50,111 nucleotides of DNA from Paraburkholderia ginsengiterrae (lineage in GTDB: Bacteria; Pseudomonadota; Gammaproteobacteria; Burkholderiales; Burkholderiaceae). This document shows positions 27,337 to 37,209 of the stretch, one piece after another; the stretch's first letter is position 1, and each line of letters starts with the position of its first letter. The DNA lies in assembly GCF_001645125.1 (NCBI RefSeq), contig NZ_LXKA01000340.1, positions 1-50,111 of the forward strand, in the 5' to 3' direction. The notes under the pieces were generated by a model, which was not told the DNA's origin, did no database searches, and worked only from the letters and a program-made list of their open reading frames with translations. A program made the position numbers and the translations under genes.

Positions 27337-28404
27337 ATGCTCTTCGTACGCCCAGGCCGCCTCGCCGATCTCGACGCGCTCGAACATATGGCGCGCACCG
27401 CGCAACCGGTGCTGCATTCACTGCCGCACGACCGGCGAGCGCTCGAAGCGCGCGTCGCATTGTCGGAAGACTCGTTTCGCGCGGAAGTCGATTTTCCGGG
27501 CGAGGAGTTCTATCTGTTCGTGCTCGAAGACGCGCAAAGCGGCAAGCTGATGGGCACGGCGAGCATCGTTGCCGCGGCCGGTTACTCCGATCCGTTCTAC
27601 GCGTTTCGCAATGACGCGCTGATTCATGCGTCGCGTGAGTTGCACGTGAACCGCAAGATTCACGCGCTGACCATGTCGCACGAATTGACTGGCAAGAGCC
27701 GGCTGGCCGGCTACTACATCGACCCGTCGCTGCGCGGCGATGCCGCCGCGCACCTGATGTCGCGCGCGCGGATGATGTACATCGCCGCCAATCGCAAGCG
27801 CTTCACGCCGGAGGTGTTTTCGCTGCTGCTCGGCGTCACCGACGACAACGGTGTGTCGCCGTTCTGGGAAGCGGTGGGGCGCAAGTTCTTCGGCCGCAAC
27901 TTCGCCGACATCGAAATCGAGTCGGGCGGGCGCAGCCGCACCTTTATCGCCGAAGTCATGCCCACGTATCCCATCTATGTGCCGTTGCTGCCCGAAGCGG
28001 CGCAGCGCGTGCTCGGCGAGCCGGACTCGAAAGCCTTGCTGGCTTACGAGATTCACCTCGAAGAAGGTTTCGAGACGGACCGCTATATCGACATTTTCGA
28101 TGCGGGCCCGGTGGTGACGGCGCAGGTGGATCGCAGCGCCTGTGTCACGCGCAACGAAACGCGCGTGGTGCGCGAATCGGCGGCCGCGGCGAATGGTGCG
28201 AACGGGGCGACGTATCTGATCGCGCATAACGGCGCCGACGGCGAGTTCCGTTGCGTGCTCGGCGATCTGGCAGCGGGCAAGGAAGCCGGCGCGTCGCTGC
28301 CGCACGCGGCGCGTGCCGCGCTCGGCGTGGAAGAGGGCGACACGGTGCGCTGCGTGCCGCTGCACCAGCCCCATCAGGATGAACAATCGGGAGACGCACA
28401 ATGA
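27337..28404 (+). CDS. aruF: Arginine/ornithine N-succinyltransferase, alpha subunit
   Basis: AruF and AstA/AruG form the heteromeric enzyme that transfers succinate from succinyl-CoA to arginine, starting the AST pathway. The 355-residue protein has the AstA family pattern: LFVRPGRLADLDALEHMA, LMGTASIVAAAGYSDPFYAFRNDAL (quoted in part), GYYIDPSLRGDAAAHLMSRARM and IDIFDAGPVV. The fold is GNAT-like. Start 27337 follows CAGGAACGACG. Its ATGA stop overlaps the start of astA, so the two subunits are made in equal amounts. Confidence 0.95.
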   Translation: MLFVRPGRLADLDALEHMARTAQPVLHSLPHDRRALEARVALSEDSFRAEVDFPGEEFYLFVLEDAQSGKLMGTASIVAAAGYSDPFYAFRNDALIHASRELHVNRKIHALTMSHELTGKSRLAGYYIDPSLRGDAAAHLMSRARMMYIAANRKRFTPEVFSLLLGVTDDNGVSPFWEAVGRKFFGRNFADIEIESGGRSRTFIAEVMPTYPIYVPLLPEAAQRVLGEPDSKALLAYEIHLEEGFETDRYIDIFDAGPVVTAQVDRSACVTRNETRVVRESAAAANGANGATYLIAHNGADGEFRCVLGDLAAGKEAGASLPHAARAALGVEEGDTVRCVPLHQPHQDEQSGDAQ

Positions 28405-29432
28405 TCGTCGTTCGCGTTGTGCAACGAGGCGATGTGGACGCGCTCATGCGGCTCGCGCAGGAAACGGGCCCTGGCCTCACCACCTTCAAGCCGGATCGCG
28501 AAGCGCTCGCGGCACGCGTGGAACGCGCGCGCCGCACGATGGAAGACAAGGCCGAGCCGCATGAAGCAGGCTACTTCTTCGTGATGGAAGATACCGACAC
28601 CGGCGACGTGGCCGGCGTGTGCGGCATCGAAACCTCGGTCGGCTTGCAACAGCCGTTCTACAACTACCGCGTGAGCACGGTGGTGCACGCGAGCCAGGAC
28701 CTCGGCATCTGGACGCGCATGCGCGCGCTGAATATCTCGCATGACCTGACCGGTTACGCCGAGGTGTGCTCGCTGTTCCTGAGCCCGCGTTATCGCACGC
28801 ACGGTGTGGGCGGCCTGCTGTCGCGTTCGCGCTTCATGTTCCTCGCGCAGTTCCGCGAGCGTTTTCCGCAGCGTCTGTGCGCGGAGCTGCGCGGCCATTT
28901 CGACGCCGAAGGCACGTCGCCGTTCTGGCGCGCGGTCGGTTCGCACTTCTATCAGATCGATTTCAATGCGGCGGACTATCTGAGTTCGCATGGCCGCAAG
29001 GCGTTTCTCGCCGAACTGATGCCGCGCTATCCGGTGTATGTCGAACTGTTGCCGCAAGAGGCGCAGGACTGTGTGGGCCTCACCCATAACGACACGATTC
29101 CGGCGCGCCGCATGCTCGAAGCGGAAGGGCTGCGTTACGAGAACCACGTCGATATCTTCGATGCGGGTCCGGTGCTCGAATGCCATATCGCCGACTTGCG
29201 CACCGTGCGCGAGAGCGTGCTGGTGCCGGTGGAGATCGGTGCGTCGAATGCGCCGCAGGATGGACCGAAGTCGATGGTGTCGAATACGTCGCTGGGCGAC
29301 TTCCGCGTCGGCGTGGTGGCGGGCGCGCCGCAGGACGGCGTGTTCCGCCTGAGCGCGGACGAAGCCGCGGCACTAAGCGTCAAGGCAGGCGATCTGGTGC
29401 GCGTGCAGTTGCAGAAACACAAACAAGGATGA
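28401..29432 (+). CDS. astA: Arginine N-succinyltransferase, beta subunit
   Basis: The second subunit (AruG type), 343 residues, related to the alpha subunit. The shared landmarks are VRVVQRGDVDALMRLAQETGPGLTTF at the start, FLSPRYRTHGVGGLLSRSRFM, FWRAVGSHFYQIDF and VDIFDAGPVLE. As in Pseudomonas, the pair gives a two-component enzyme, while E. coli has a single AstA. The start at 28401 overlaps the alpha-subunit stop by four bases. Confidence 0.95.
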   Translation: MIVVRVVQRGDVDALMRLAQETGPGLTTFKPDREALAARVERARRTMEDKAEPHEAGYFFVMEDTDTGDVAGVCGIETSVGLQQPFYNYRVSTVVHASQDLGIWTRMRALNISHDLTGYAEVCSLFLSPRYRTHGVGGLLSRSRFMFLAQFRERFPQRLCAELRGHFDAEGTSPFWRAVGSHFYQIDFNAADYLSSHGRKAFLAELMPRYPVYVELLPQEAQDCVGLTHNDTIPARRMLEAEGLRYENHVDIFDAGPVLECHIADLRTVRESVLVPVEIGASNAPQDGPKSMVSNTSLGDFRVGVVAGAPQDGVFRLSADEAAALSVKAGDLVRVQLQKHKQG

Positions 29433-29434
29433 TC

Positions 29435-30898
29435 ATGAGCGAGCTTTTCATCGACGGCGAATGGGCCGCCGGCACAGGACCCGCATTCGCGTCGCGCAAC
29501 CCGGGCACGGGCGCGACGGTTTGGGAAGGCAATAGCGCCTCGGCGGACGACGTCGACCGCGCGGTGCGCAGCGCACGCCGCGCCTTCGGCGCATGGTCGG
29601 CGTTGAGCCTCGACGAGCGTTGCGGCGTGGTGCGCCGCTTCGCCGCGCTCGTGACTGAACGCAAGGAAGCGCTGGCCGAAGCAATCGGCCGCGAAACCGG
29701 CAAGCCGCTGTGGGAAGCGCGTACCGAAGCCGCGTCGATGGCGGCGAAAGTCGAGATCTCGATTCAGGCCTATAACGAGCGTACCGGCGAGCGGCGCTCG
29801 GCGATGGCCGACGGCACGGCCGTGTTGCGGCATCGTCCGCATGGCGTGGTCGCGGTGTTCGGGCCGTATAACTTTCCTGGCCACCTGCCGAACGGTCACA
29901 TCGTGCCGGCGCTGATCGCGGGCAATGCCGTCGTGTTCAAGCCGTCGGAACTCGCGCCCGGCGTGGCCGCGCTCACGGTGCAGATCTGGCACGACGCGGG
30001 CTTGCCCGCCGGCGCGCTGAATCTGGTGCAGGGCGAGAAGGACACGGGCATTGCGCTGGCGAACCACCGGCAGATCGACGGCCTGTTCTTCACCGGTAGT
30101 TCGGACACCGGAACATTGCTGCACAAGCAGTTCGGCGGCCGCCCGGAGATCGTGCTGGCGCTGGAAATGGGCGGCAACAATCCGCTCGTGATCGGACCGG
30201 TCGCGGATATCGACGCGGCCGTGCATCACACGATTCAATCGGCGTTCCTCTCGGCCGGGCAGCGCTGCACGTGCGCGCGCCGTATTTTTGTGCCGAATGA
30301 CGCGTTCGGCGACCGCTTCATGGCGCGCTTTGCCGAAGTCACTTCGCAAATCGCCGTGGGTGAATATAACGCCGATCCGCAGCCATTCATGGGCGCCGTG
30401 ATTTCGGCGCGTGCGGCCTCGCGGCTCGTCGCGGCGCAGGAACGCCTGCTGGCCGATGGCGCCACGGCGCTGCTGAAGATGGAGCAACGCGATCCGAATC
30501 TCGGCTTCGTCACGCCCGCCATTCTCGACGTGACCGGCGTGAAGAATCTGCCCGACGAGGAACACTTCGGACCGCTCGCTCAGGTGGTCCGCTACGGCAG
30601 CTTCGACGAGGCGCTCGAACAGGCCAACGATACCGAGTTCGGCCTCTCCGCGGGCCTGCTCGCCGACGACGAAGCGCTCTGGACGCATTTCCAGCGCACC
30701 ATCCGCGCGGGCATCGTCAACTGGAACCGGCCGACCAATGGTGCGTCTTCAGGTGCGCCGTTCGGCGGGCCGGGCCGCTCGGGCAATCACCGGCCGAGCG
30801 CGTACTACGCCGCCGACTACTGCGCGTTCCCGATGGCTTCGGTCGAAAGCGCCCAACTGCAAATGCCCGCGAGCGTCTCGCCGGGCCTTCAATTCTAA
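29435..30898 (+). CDS. astD: Succinylglutamate semialdehyde dehydrogenase
   Basis: AstD oxidises N-succinylglutamate 5-semialdehyde to succinylglutamate with NAD+, the fourth step of the pathway. The 487-residue protein is an aldehyde dehydrogenase: catalytic C278 in SAGQRCTCARR, the general base E244 in LALEMGGNNP, N146 in FGPYNFPGH, and the NAD segment FFTGSSDTG. Start 29435 is preceded by AAGGA and lies 2 bases after the astA stop. Confidence 0.95.
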   Translation: MSELFIDGEWAAGTGPAFASRNPGTGATVWEGNSASADDVDRAVRSARRAFGAWSALSLDERCGVVRRFAALVTERKEALAEAIGRETGKPLWEARTEAASMAAKVEISIQAYNERTGERRSAMADGTAVLRHRPHGVVAVFGPYNFPGHLPNGHIVPALIAGNAVVFKPSELAPGVAALTVQIWHDAGLPAGALNLVQGEKDTGIALANHRQIDGLFFTGSSDTGTLLHKQFGGRPEIVLALEMGGNNPLVIGPVADIDAAVHHTIQSAFLSAGQRCTCARRIFVPNDAFGDRFMARFAEVTSQIAVGEYNADPQPFMGAVISARAASRLVAAQERLLADGATALLKMEQRDPNLGFVTPAILDVTGVKNLPDEEHFGPLAQVVRYGSFDEALEQANDTEFGLSAGLLADDEALWTHFQRTIRAGIVNWNRPTNGASSGAPFGGPGRSGNHRPSAYYAADYCAFPMASVESAQLQMPASVSPGLQF

Positions 30899-30907
30899 GG
30901 ATCGACG

Positions 30908-32248
30908 ATGCAAGCCACTGAAGCCAATTTCGACGGCCTGGTCGGCCCGACCCACAACTACGCGGGGCTCTCGTTCGGCAACGTCGCATCGCAGAACAAC
31001 GAGAAGTCGGTGGCCAATCCGAAAGCCGCCGCCCGCCAGGGTCTGCGCAAGATGAAGCAACTGGCGGACCTCGGGTTTCATCAGGGTGTGCTGCCGCCGC
31101 AGGAGCGTCCGTCGATGCGCCTGTTGCGCGAACTCGGCTTTTCCGGCGACGACGCCACGGTTATCGCGCGTGTGGCCAAGGACGCGCCCGAACTGCTGGC
31201 CGCGGCAAGTTCGGCTTCGGCCATGTGGACCGCGAATGCGGCAACGGTGAGCCCGTCCGCGGATACGCACGACGGCCGCGTGCATTTCACGCCGGCCAAT
31301 CTGTGCAGCAAGCTGCATCGCGCGATCGAACACGAATCGACGCGCCGCACCTTGCGGGCGATTTTTAGCGACGACGGCCGCTTCGCGGTGCACGAGGCGC
31401 TGCCCGGCACGCCGGCACTCGGCGACGAAGGCGCGGCGAATCACACGCGCTTCTGCTCGGGATATGGCGCACAGGGTGTCGAATTCTTCGTGTATGGCCG
31501 CAGCGAGTATCGCCGCGGACCGGAGCCGAAGCGTTTCCCGGCCCGTCAGACGTTCGAGGCGAGCCGCGCGGTCGCGCATCGTCATGGACTGAAAGAAGCG
31601 GCCACGGTCTACGCGCTGCAAAACCCAGACGTGATCGACGCGGGCGTGTTCCATAACGACGTGATCGCAGTCGGCAATCGCAGCACGCTGTTTTGTCATC
31701 AACTGGCGTTCGTCGATCAGAACGCGGTGTACGACGAACTGCGTTCGAAGCTCACTGGCCTGAAAGCGGACTTCAACGTGATCGAAGTGCCGGACGCGCA
31801 GGTGAGCGTGGCCGATGCGGTGACCTCCTATCTGTTCAACAGCCAGCTGCTGACGCGCCCGGACGGCAAGCAGGTGCTGGTGGTGCCGCAGGAATGCCGC
31901 GAAAACGCGAGCGTGGCCGCGTACCTCGACGACCTGGCCTCGCGCACGGGCCCGATCGACGATGTGCTGGTGTTCGACCTGCGCGAGAGTATGAAGAACG
32001 GCGGCGGTCCGGCGTGCCTGCGTTTGCGCGTAGTGCTGGACGACGCGGAACGCGCGGCGGTGAATCAGGGCGTGTGGATCAACGACACGCTGTTCGGCCG
32101 TCTGGATGCGTGGATCGAAAAGCACTACCGCGACCGTCTCGCACCGGCCGACCTGGCCGACCCGCAACTGCTGAAGGAATCGCGCACCGCGCTCGACGAA
32201 CTGACGCAGATTCTCGGTCTGGGCTCGCTGTATGACTTCCAGCGCTGA
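30908..32248 (+). CDS. astB: N-succinylarginine dihydrolase
   Basis: AstB hydrolyses N2-succinylarginine to succinylornithine, CO2 and two ammonia, the second step, releasing most of the nitrogen. The 446 residues match the family. Characteristic segments are [39 protein letters not shown] and [15 protein letters not shown] (the conserved NGGGPACLR with the catalytic Cys near the end). Start 30908 follows AAGGATCGACG, 9 bases after the astD stop. The gene ends inside the start of astE (17-base overlap). Confidence 0.96.
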   Translation: MQATEANFDGLVGPTHNYAGLSFGNVASQNNEKSVANPKAAARQGLRKMKQLADLGFHQGVLPPQERPSMRLLRELGFSGDDATVIARVAKDAPELLAAASSASAMWTANAATVSPSADTHDGRVHFTPANLCSKLHRAIEHESTRRTLRAIFSDDGRFAVHEALPGTPALGDEGAANHTRFCSGYGAQGVEFFVYGRSEYRRGPEPKRFPARQTFEASRAVAHRHGLKEAATVYALQNPDVIDAGVFHNDVIAVGNRSTLFCHQLAFVDQNAVYDELRSKLTGLKADFNVIEVPDAQVSVADAVTSYLFNSQLLTRPDGKQVLVVPQECRENASVAAYLDDLASRTGPIDDVLVFDLRESMKNGGGPACLRLRVVLDDAERAAVNQGVWINDTLFGRLDAWIEKHYRDRLAPADLADPQLLKESRTALDELTQILGLGSLYDFQR

Positions 32249-33284
32249 GCGCGGCATGCAGGCTTCGTTGCTGGGCGATTTCCTCGCCTATACGCTGGCG
32301 GGAGAGCGGCCCGCCGCGCATGAAAGCGAGGGCACGTGCGCCAGTGGCGTGCGCTGGTCGTGGCTCGCAGACGGCATCCTGCTCATGGAACCGGCGGTGC
32401 TGGAAGAGGGCGCGCGCAGTGTGCTCGCTTCCGCCGGCGTGCATGGCGACGAGACCGCGCCGATCGAACTGCTGTCCTATCTCGTGCGCGACATCGCGCA
32501 AGGCACGGCCGCGCTGACCTGCCGCCTGCTGGTGATTCTCGGCAACGTCGATGCCATGCGCGATGCTGCCCGCTATCGCGACGACGACCTGAACCGCCTC
32601 TTCAGCGGCCGTCATCTGCAACTGCCGGAAAGCGAGGAAGCGCCGCGTGCCGCCGCGCTGGAGCAGGCCGCGATGCGGTTCTTCGAGGACGCGTCGCACG
32701 AGCCCGGCGCGCGCTGGCATATCGACATGCACACCGCCATTCGCGCGTCCGCGTTCGAGCAGTTCGCGTTGCTGCCGCATACCGGCAAGCCGCATTCGCG
32801 CGCGATGTTCGAGTGGCTCGGCGAGGCGCGCATCAGCGCGATACTGTTGCACACCACCAAGGGCAATACGTACTCGCATTTCACCGCGCAGGCGTGCGGC
32901 GCCGTGGCGTGCACGCTGGAACTCGGCAAGGTGCGGCCGTTCGGTCAGAACGATCTGACGCGGTTTGCCGGCGCGGATCAGGCCGTGCGTCATCTGCTGG
33001 CCGGCACGCATGTCGAATCACAGGTGCAGATGCCGCGGGTGTTCACGGTGATCGATCAGATCACCAAACAAAGCGATGCGTTCGAATTGCTGGTCGCCGC
33101 CGATGTGGCGAATTTCACTCCATTCGCGCGAAACACGGTGCTCGCACGCGATGGTGAGTATCGCTACGTCGTGCATCACGACGAAGAGCGTCTCGTGTTT
33201 CCGAACGCGACGGTCAAACCCGGTTTGCGCGCGGGTTTGATGGTGATCGAGACTACGCAAGAGACGCTGGCGACACTCGCGTAG
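32232..33284 (+). CDS. astE: Succinylglutamate desuccinylase
   Basis: AstE hydrolyses succinylglutamate to glutamate and succinate, the last step. It is a zinc carboxypeptidase-like (M14-type) enzyme of 350 residues: zinc ligands H71 and E74 in [10 protein letters not shown] and H167 in HIDMHTAIR, and the catalytic E230 in [12 protein letters not shown]. The 17-base overlap with astB indicates translational coupling. The operon ends about 20 bases later in a hairpin at 33307-33337. Confidence 0.95.
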   Translation: MTSSAERGMQASLLGDFLAYTLAGERPAAHESEGTCASGVRWSWLADGILLMEPAVLEEGARSVLASAGVHGDETAPIELLSYLVRDIAQGTAALTCRLLVILGNVDAMRDAARYRDDDLNRLFSGRHLQLPESEEAPRAAALEQAAMRFFEDASHEPGARWHIDMHTAIRASAFEQFALLPHTGKPHSRAMFEWLGEARISAILLHTTKGNTYSHFTAQACGAVACTLELGKVRPFGQNDLTRFAGADQAVRHLLAGTHVESQVQMPRVFTVIDQITKQSDAFELLVAADVANFTPFARNTVLARDGEYRYVVHHDEERLVFPNATVKPGLRAGLMVIETTQETLATLA

Positions 33285-33306
33285 TCCACTTTCTCGCAGG
33301 ACTTCG

Positions 33307-33339
33307 ACGTTGCGCGCCAGAGCCGCGCGCGCAACGTTT
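33307..33339. terminator. Terminator hairpin after astE and GST genes
   Basis: ACGTTGCGCGC at 33307-33317 pairs perfectly with GCGCGCAACGT at 33327-33337 over a 9-base loop, followed by TT. It sits between the convergent astE and GST genes. The T tail is short, so it may need help in stopping RNA polymerase. Confidence 0.6.
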
Positions 33340-33358
33340 CACATCAACGTGCCTTAAT

Positions 33359-33979
33359 TTAAGCCGCGTTCGCCCTGATCAGACCTTCCGCCACCATTGC
33401 TTCACGCACTTTCGGCCGCACCGCGATGCGCTCGAGATACGCGCCCACGTTCGGATAAGCGCCGAGATCCATCGACAGCATCCGCGCCCAACTCACCACC
33501 GTGAACGCATACGCGTCGGCGACCGAATAGTCTTCACTCAGATAGTCACGCCCGGCGAGCACACGGTCGAGTTCGGCGAAACGCGTGGCGAGCTTCGCGC
33601 GGCAGTCGGCCTTCGTCGATTCGGCCGTGTCCTGATGCCAGAGCCAGGGGCTGAAAGTCTTGTGCAATTCCGTGCTGATATACGTGAGCCAGCCGAGCGT
33701 TTCGAGGCGCCTGGGTGTACCCACAGGCGGCAGCAAACCGGACTCGGGCGCAAGATCGGCGACGTATTGCAGCAGCGCCGCGCCTTCGGTATGGCGCGAG
33801 CCGTCGACGAATTCGAGCAGCGGGACATAGCCGCGTGGCGAGATCGCGTAGTAGTCGGCGCCGTTGGCAAGCTGATGCGTTTGCAGGTTGACCTTGATGC
33901 CTTCGAAGTCGAGACCGGCTTCGCGCAGCGCAATGTGAACCGCCAGCGAGCAGGCGCCCGGCGAATAATAGAGTTTCAT
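33359..33979 (-). CDS. Glutathione S-transferase, beta class-like
   Basis: The 206-residue protein resembles E. coli GstA over its whole length: MKLYYSPGACSLAVHIALRE at the start with C10 (the beta-class Cys), then NGADYYAISPRGYVPLLEF, TEGAALLQYVADLAPES and STELHKTFSPW. The C-terminal ADAYAFTVVSWAR is also conserved. Beta-class enzymes conjugate or reduce with glutathione; the physiological substrate is unknown. The start at 33979 gives the canonical beginning. It is divergent from a LysR gene 126 bases away, which probably regulates it. Confidence 0.93.
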   Translation of the reverse strand: MKLYYSPGACSLAVHIALREAGLDFEGIKVNLQTHQLANGADYYAISPRGYVPLLEFVDGSRHTEGAALLQYVADLAPESGLLPPVGTPRRLETLGWLTYISTELHKTFSPWLWHQDTAESTKADCRAKLATRFAELDRVLAGRDYLSEDYSVADAYAFTVVSWARMLSMDLGAYPNVGAYLERIAVRPKVREAMVAEGLIRANAA

Positions 33980-34105
33980 GGTGTCACCGCTATAAACGAG
34001 TGTGGAGTTCCGGCGGATGCCGGTGGCAAGGCTCGTCGGCCGACAAGTCGATGTGGTAAAAGTAGCCCGGATCCGATTCGGAATAAACAGGCGGCTTGCC
34101 AAACC

Positions 34106-35014
34106 ATGCGTGCAAAAACGCAATACGAACTGACCTCGGCGGATACGCAGACCATTCTCGCGCTGGTGCGCGCCGGCACGCTCGCGGACGCCGCGCAGCG
34201 TTTGGGCATTGATGCATCGACGATTTTTCGTTCGGTGCAGCGGATCGAACGCGGGCTCGGGCAGCGTCTGTTCGAGCGCTCGCGCAGCGGCTATCGCGCG
34301 ACGCCGCTCGGCGCACAACTGGCGCGTCATGCCGAGCGGATCGAAAGCGAACTCGGGGCGGCGCGCGCCACGGTGCAGGCGAGCAGCGACCGCGTGCCAG
34401 GCAGCGTGCATGTCACCACCACCGACACGGTCCTGTACGGCCTGCTGATGCCCGCACTGCATGAATTCGCTGCGCTGCATCCGGCGTTGTCGTTCGAATT
34501 GACCGCCACCAACAGTCTCGCGAGCCTGACCAAACGCGACGCCGATATCGCGGTGCGCGCCACGCGCCGTGCGCCGGAGCATCTGGTCGGCAAGCATGTG
34601 GGCCCGCTGCGTATCGCGGTGTTTGCCGCGAAAAGCAGCGGCATCCACGCAAGCGATGCCGATGCGTTGTCGCGCTGCGACTGGGCGGCCCCGGATGCGT
34701 CGCTGGGCGATCATCCTTCGGTGCTGTGGCGCAAGCGCCATTGTCCGACGGTCGAGCCGCGCTACAAGACCAATAGCGTGATGACCGTGTTCGAACTGGT
34801 GCTGCGTGGCTTTGGCGTCGGCATCTTTCCGACCTTCCTCGCGCGCGGCCGCGACGATCTCGTGCAGTTGACGCCGCCGCTCGACGAAGCCGAGTCGCAG
34901 GTCTGGGTGCTCGCGCATCCGGAGTCGCGGCATTTGCCTCACGTGGCCGCGGTCTATGCGCATCTGTCGCAGAGGCTGAGCGGCGATTTCGCCAGCGGCG
35001 ACGGCGCGCGCTGA
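34106..35014 (+). CDS. LysR-family transcriptional regulator
   Basis: A 302-residue regulator. The N-terminal winged helix-turn-helix reads LALVRAGTLADAAQRLGIDASTIFRSVQRIERGLGQRLFERSRSGYRAT (quoted as ending LFERSRSGYRAT). The LysR pattern is clear although the helix residues are slightly unusual (STIFRSVQRIE instead of the common SxVSRxIxxLE). Residues about 95-290 form the effector-binding domain. No Cys sensor is obvious. Start 34106 was chosen for the fit to the family; upstream codons have no ATG in a better place. The likely target is the divergent GST gene. Ligand unknown. Confidence 0.9.
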   Translation: MRAKTQYELTSADTQTILALVRAGTLADAAQRLGIDASTIFRSVQRIERGLGQRLFERSRSGYRATPLGAQLARHAERIESELGAARATVQASSDRVPGSVHVTTTDTVLYGLLMPALHEFAALHPALSFELTATNSLASLTKRDADIAVRATRRAPEHLVGKHVGPLRIAVFAAKSSGIHASDADALSRCDWAAPDASLGDHPSVLWRKRHCPTVEPRYKTNSVMTVFELVLRGFGVGIFPTFLARGRDDLVQLTPPLDEAESQVWVLAHPESRHLPHVAAVYAHLSQRLSGDFASGDGAR

Positions 35015-35060
35015 TGCGCCAGGCTTTGCCTGAGCGCGACATCTATTTACACCTTTGACG

Positions 35061-35081
35061 GTGTGCACACGGTGTGCACGC
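35061..35081. promoter_or_regulatory. Tandem GTGTGCAC palindromes upstream of the binding protein gene
   Basis: GTGTGCACAC at 35061-35070 is a perfect 10-base palindrome. GTGTGCACGC follows at 35072-35081, so GTGTGCAC is repeated with an 11-base period, one helix turn. A TACAAT hexamer at 35140-35145 could be the -10 of the promoter. This looks like a double operator for the binding-protein gene, or for the LysR gene's downstream control. Confidence 0.45.
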
Positions 35082-35271
35082 GGAGGCCACGCGCCGATGC
35101 GCCGCCAGACCCGCCCGCGGGCGTGCCCGGCGAAGCCTGTACAATCGCGGCCTCGCGGCTGCTGCACTGCACCACGCCGGCCGCACGAGTTTGAATCGCA
35201 ATTTTGGCGCGGCAATCATGCTCGCCCGGATTCGGCTCCGTCTTATTCAATACCGTAGAGGAACACCCGTG

Positions 35272-36060
35272 ATGAAGATGAATTGGCGAAACATGGCCGC
35301 GCTCGCGTTGTTTGCGATGACGACGGCAGGCACCGCGGCGGCAGCGGATATCAAGGAAGTGCATTTCGGCGTCGAGGCGTCGTATGCGCCGTTTGAATCG
35401 AAGTCGCCGTCGGGCGATCTGCAAGGTTTCGACATCGACGTCGGCAATGCCGTGTGCGCGAAGCTGAAAGCCAAATGCGTGTGGGTCGAGAACTCGTTCG
35501 ACGGTTTGATCCCGGCTTTGCAGGCGCGCAAGTTCAACGCCATCAATTCCGACATGACGATCACGGATCAGCGCCGCCAGGCGATCGATTTCACGGATCC
35601 CATCTACACGATCCCGAATCAGATGATCGCGAAGAAGGGTAGCGGGCTGCTGCCGACGCCTGCATCGCTGAAGGGCAAGCACGTGGGCGTGCTGCAAGGC
35701 ACGATCCAGGAGACGTATGCGAAGGCGCGCTGGGCGCCGGCTGGCGTCGACGTCGTGCCGTATCAGACGCAGGACCAGATCTACTCCGACCTCGCGTCGG
35801 GTCGCCTGGATGCCGCGTTCCAGGACGCGGAAGCCGCTTCGAAGGGCTTCCTGAAGAAGCCGCAGGGCGCGGGCTTCGAGTTCGCCGGCCCGGCCGTCAC
35901 TGACGAAAAGCTGCTCGGCGCGGGCGTGGGCTTCGGCATCCGCAAGGGCGACAAGGCGTTGAAGGACGCGTTGAACCAGGCGCTCAAGGAACTGAAGGCG
36001 GACGGCACGATCGACCGCTTCGCCGCCAAATACTTCGACGTGAAGGTTGTGTTGAAGTAA
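35272..36060 (+). CDS. Lysine/arginine/ornithine/histidine-type periplasmic binding protein
   Basis: A type-II (SBP_bac_3) binding protein of 262 residues, similar to HisJ/ArgT. The signal peptide (LALFAMTTAGTAAAA) is cleaved near residue 25. Conserved ligand-pocket segments follow: FGVEASYAPFESKSPSGDLQGFDID, DGLIPALQARKFNAINSDMTITDQRRQAIDFT (both only partly quoted: YAPFESKSPSG, MTITDQRRQAIDFT), and GVGFGIRKGD. The start is set by AGAGGA upstream of the GTG/ATG pair at 35269/35272. It is the natural partner of hisQ-hisM-hisP but lies 11 kb away across the ast operon. It ends in a strong terminator. Confidence 0.92.
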   Translation: MKMNWRNMAALALFAMTTAGTAAAADIKEVHFGVEASYAPFESKSPSGDLQGFDIDVGNAVCAKLKAKCVWVENSFDGLIPALQARKFNAINSDMTITDQRRQAIDFTDPIYTIPNQMIAKKGSGLLPTPASLKGKHVGVLQGTIQETYAKARWAPAGVDVVPYQTQDQIYSDLASGRLDAAFQDAEAASKGFLKKPQGAGFEFAGPAVTDEKLLGAGVGFGIRKGDKALKDALNQALKELKADGTIDRFAAKYFDVKVVLK

Positions 36061-36125
36061 GACAGCGATGCTGTGCGCGACGCGCGATTCTGATTGCGCA
36101 TGAATCGTTGCGCACTGTTCAATGC

Positions 36126-36149
36126 AAACGGCCGCTTACGCGGCCGTTT
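36126..36149. terminator. Terminator hairpin, AAACGGCCGC stem
   Basis: AAACGGCCGC-TTAC-GCGGCCGTTT is a perfect 10-base inverted repeat with A residues at one end and T residues at the other, working in both directions between the binding-protein gene and the convergent acetoacetate decarboxylase gene. Confidence 0.85.
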
Positions 36150-36185
36150 GTCTATCACGCGGCATGAAACGATGATGCTTGCCGT

Positions 36186-36944
36186 TCAGCGCACGTTCGC
36201 TTCCGGCTGATCGAGGTAATCGAACACCACCTCGCCGAGACCGAGCGTCAGGTCGGCGAGCAGATGGCGTGCCTCGACAATCTCCAGCACCGGCAATTCC
36301 GCGATCGGCGCGAGCGCGTGGTGCGCCAGTTCGAGCGAGGCCGGCCCGCTCCACGCGCCTTTCAGATCGATGTCCTGCAGGTAGTACCGCACCAGTTCGC
36401 AGATGCGCGGCGTGCCGTCCACATGCGGAATCACCTTGAGCAGGAAGTTCGGCGCTTCGAGGCGTTTTTTCTGCTGCGCGAGGTCGAGCTGCCGGTGTTT
36501 GTAGCCCATCGTGCCGGTGGCGATGCGCACCGGGCCGTAGTCGAGCGTGCCGACCAGGGTGTCCGTGTGGGTGGCGAGCACGGGGTTCGCGAGTTTCTTC
36601 GGAAAACCCCACAACTCGCGGCCGCCGGCGATGGGCGGATGGTCGTCCAGATACATGGCGAGCGTGTAGCCGCCCGCGACGCCTTTGTACGACACCGGGA
36701 TGACCTGGCCGCTTTCCGTGTAGTCGCCGAAGCCGGTCGAATCCGGCATGCGAATGAATTCGTAATGCACCAGCGGTTCACCGATCTCGAGCGGCTCGGG
36801 CACCACGGCACGCAGTTTGTCCGGGTCGGTGCGGTAGGTGATGATCAGAAATTCGCGATTGACGAATCGATACGGGCCCATGGGGAATGCCGGGCTCGTA
36901 ATCGGCATCGCGAAGGCATTTGACAGCACGCTTTTGACGTCCAT
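36186..36944 (-). CDS. adc: Acetoacetate decarboxylase
   Basis: An acetoacetate decarboxylase family enzyme, 252 residues, about the size of the clostridial enzyme. The Schiff-base lysine pair is K116-K117 in [12 protein letters not shown], as in the known enzyme. Other conserved parts are [36 protein letters not shown] and [18 protein letters not shown] (shown shortened). It decarboxylates acetoacetate to acetone and CO2 in the classical case, but related Burkholderiales enzymes may act on other beta-keto acids. AAGGA precedes the ATG at 36944. It stands alone, divergent from the first EAL-HDOD gene. Confidence 0.93.
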   Translation of the reverse strand: MDVKSVLSNAFAMPITSPAFPMGPYRFVNREFLIITYRTDPDKLRAVVPEPLEIGEPLVHYEFIRMPDSTGFGDYTESGQVIPVSYKGVAGGYTLAMYLDDHPPIAGGRELWGFPKKLANPVLATHTDTLVGTLDYGPVRIATGTMGYKHRQLDLAQQKKRLEAPNFLLKVIPHVDGTPRICELVRYYLQDIDLKGAWSGPASLELAHHALAPIAELPVLEIVEARHLLADLTLGLGEVVFDYLDQPEANVR

Positions 36945-37036
36945 GTTTTTCCTTGGTAGTTAAAACGCGGGGGGAAAGCTTCTGCACTGCACAAGAGTAT
37001 CGTCTTTTTCTCCGGAGGGGATTCGGACCGGTCTCC

Positions 37037-37071
37037 AAATATTTCAAGATATTGCGTCACGGACATGTCCG
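37037..37071. promoter_or_regulatory. Palindrome cluster upstream of the decarboxylase gene
   Basis: AAATATTT at 37037-37044 sits inside AATAT-N6-ATATT (37038-37053), and a perfect 12-base palindrome CGGACATGTCCG lies at 37060-37071. They are in the 265-base divergent gap between the decarboxylase and the EAL-HDOD gene and could be operators. The regulator is unknown. Confidence 0.4.
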
Positions 37072-37209
37072 GGCATGGCGCCCTGCGCTAAAATCGCCGG
37101 GCACACCATGGGCGCCGCGGGCTTCAGGCCTTGGGCCGCGCGCTTTCGGTGCGGCGAAAACCAAAATACAGCAGTCGGCGCCGGGGCGGCGCGTCGCGGG
37201 GGAAGTGCA

